From the NCBI GenBank assembly GCA_946408145.1, contig CAMJQX010000107.1:1-5824 (forward strand): a DNA stretch of 5,824 bases. Direction: 5' to 3'. Made by a program: the position numbers and the translations under genes. Shown here piece by piece: positions 5,526 through 5,824 of the stretch (positions are counted from its first letter, which is position 1; every line of letters begins with the position of its first letter). This stretch comes from an uncultured Clostridia bacterium. Its GTDB lineage: Bacteria; Bacillota_A; Clostridia; Oscillospirales; Oscillospiraceae. The notes under the pieces are model-generated. The model saw nothing but the letters and a program-made list of their open reading frames with translations. It made no database searches and was not told the origin of the DNA.

Positions 5526-5560
5526 GAATTCCTCATTTAACAGTGAGGAATTCTTTTTTT
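5526..5560 (+). terminator. Intrinsic terminator of tRNA-Val
   Basis: A 10-base-pair perfect stem, GAATTCCTCA (5526-5535) with TGAGGAATTC (5544-5553), loop of 8 bases, followed directly by seven T. It starts two bases after the tRNA CCA end. Confidence 0.93.
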
Positions 5561-5824
5561 CTGCATTTTTAGCCACTTTTGCCTCTCAAAAGTTCAATGC
5601 TCTGATTGCGTTTTCGAGGCGTACCCCTACGGATTTTTTAATCTCTCATTTTTGTGAACTTTTTGGGCATTTTCGGCTTTTCGTACTTTTCGCCTTTTAT
5701 GATATAAGATTTTGACTAGTATCGTACATAATAGGGACTTCTGTACAGGTTTTAAATGACTTCAATTTGACTTTGCTTTGACTTCTTATAAGTCTGAAAT
5801 GGCTTTCATATAACTCTCCATCCG
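5561..5824. other. Gene-free, AT-rich tail downstream of tRNA-Val
   Basis: No coding region supported on either strand. GC is about 36% (89 of 244 from 5581 on, counted by eye), against clearly GC-rich genes to the left. An imperfect inverted repeat pairs GCCTC (5581-5585) plus AAAA (5588-5591) with TTTT (5611-5614) plus GAGGC (5616-5620). A minus-strand frame is open from the right edge and stops at TAA (5788-5786), but only 12 codons are visible, too few to call a gene. The composition break beside a tRNA would fit the edge of an integrated element, but no integrase sequence is visible. Confidence 0.6.
5757..5784 (+). repeat. Three TGACTT direct repeats with 11-base period
   Basis: TGACTT occurs at 5757-5762, 5768-5773 and 5779-5784, exactly 11 bases apart; the second and third share the longer TTTGACTT. 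One-turn spacing is typical of sites bound cooperatively on one face of DNA, for example arm-type recombinase sites or PhoP-like boxes. No bound protein can be named from the sequence. Confidence 0.7.

Noticed and set aside
4590..5576. 328-residue minus-strand open frame containing DDTRLELVTSRTSSG
   Set aside because: It runs antisense through the zinc-ribbon gene, a terminator and the tRNA. The DDTRLELVTS segment is simply the reverse complement of the tRNA-Val T arm and acceptor stem, a well-known spurious translation.
5499..5595. Possible att-like repeat of the tRNA T-arm (AAGTTC at 5499-5504 and 5590-5595)
   Set aside because: Exact identity covers only six bases and the flanks agree in only about 13 of 20 positions, too weak for an attachment-site duplication.
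5407..5715. 102-residue plus-strand open frame across the tRNA
   Set aside because: It overlaps tRNA-Val and its terminator, and the translation has no protein-like features.
5786..5824. Minus-strand frame entering from the right edge and ending at TAA (5788-5786)
   Set aside because: Only 12 codons are visible, ending in MKAISDL. It could be the end of a gene such as an integrase, but this is too little to support a call.

Overview
The window looks like chromosomal DNA from a high-GC member of the Clostridia (Firmicutes), plausibly an uncultured gut Oscillospiraceae-type organism. The grounds are GC-rich codon use, strong AGGAGG-type ribosome binding sites, vegetative promoters with 17-base spacers, a tRNA with an encoded CCA end, and gene families common in that group. 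The taxonomic call is inference; no marker gene for classification is present.

Layout from left to right. A partial EamA/DMT-type membrane transporter runs leftward off the edge (1-370, minus). A 179-base divergent intergenic region carries one good promoter for each direction. Next is a plus-strand cluster: a COG0523 (CobW/G3E) GTPase with a very large His/Asp/Glu/Cys metal-binding loop (550-1725); a second, degenerate G3E-type protein fused to a YcgQ/TIGR03943-like C-terminal domain, starting at a TTG that overlaps the previous stop by 8 bases (1718-2671); an intergenic inverted-repeat element resembling a MITE (about 2684-2823); a HAD-family hydrolase (2840-3490); and, 11 bases later, a GT2 polyprenyl-phosphate-type glycosyltransferase with two C-terminal membrane segments (3502-4473). 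A separate transcription unit with its own promoter encodes a zinc-ribbon / transmembrane / Ig-like protein (4638-5288), closed by a strong symmetrical terminator. A tRNA-Val(GAC) with its own promoter and terminator follows (5400-5560). The last 264 bases are gene-free, and the final 244 of them are clearly AT-rich (about 36% GC by my count). They carry three TGACTT repeats at exact 11-base spacing.

The most interesting part is the overlapping GTPase pair. The first protein is a canonical metallochaperone-type GTPase (Walker A, CxCC) with a 93-residue loop holding 44 His, 38 Asp/Glu and 6 Cys, built from nested DNA repeats. The second keeps a Walker A motif but has lost the CxCC motif, and instead carries a C-terminal domain with an MTCC motif as in YcgQ-family proteins. 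Together they suggest a metal (probably zinc) handling module in which metal binding, GTP hydrolysis and a YcgQ-type domain are divided between two translationally coupled proteins. The HAD and GT2 genes may share the transcript but have no obvious link to metal handling.
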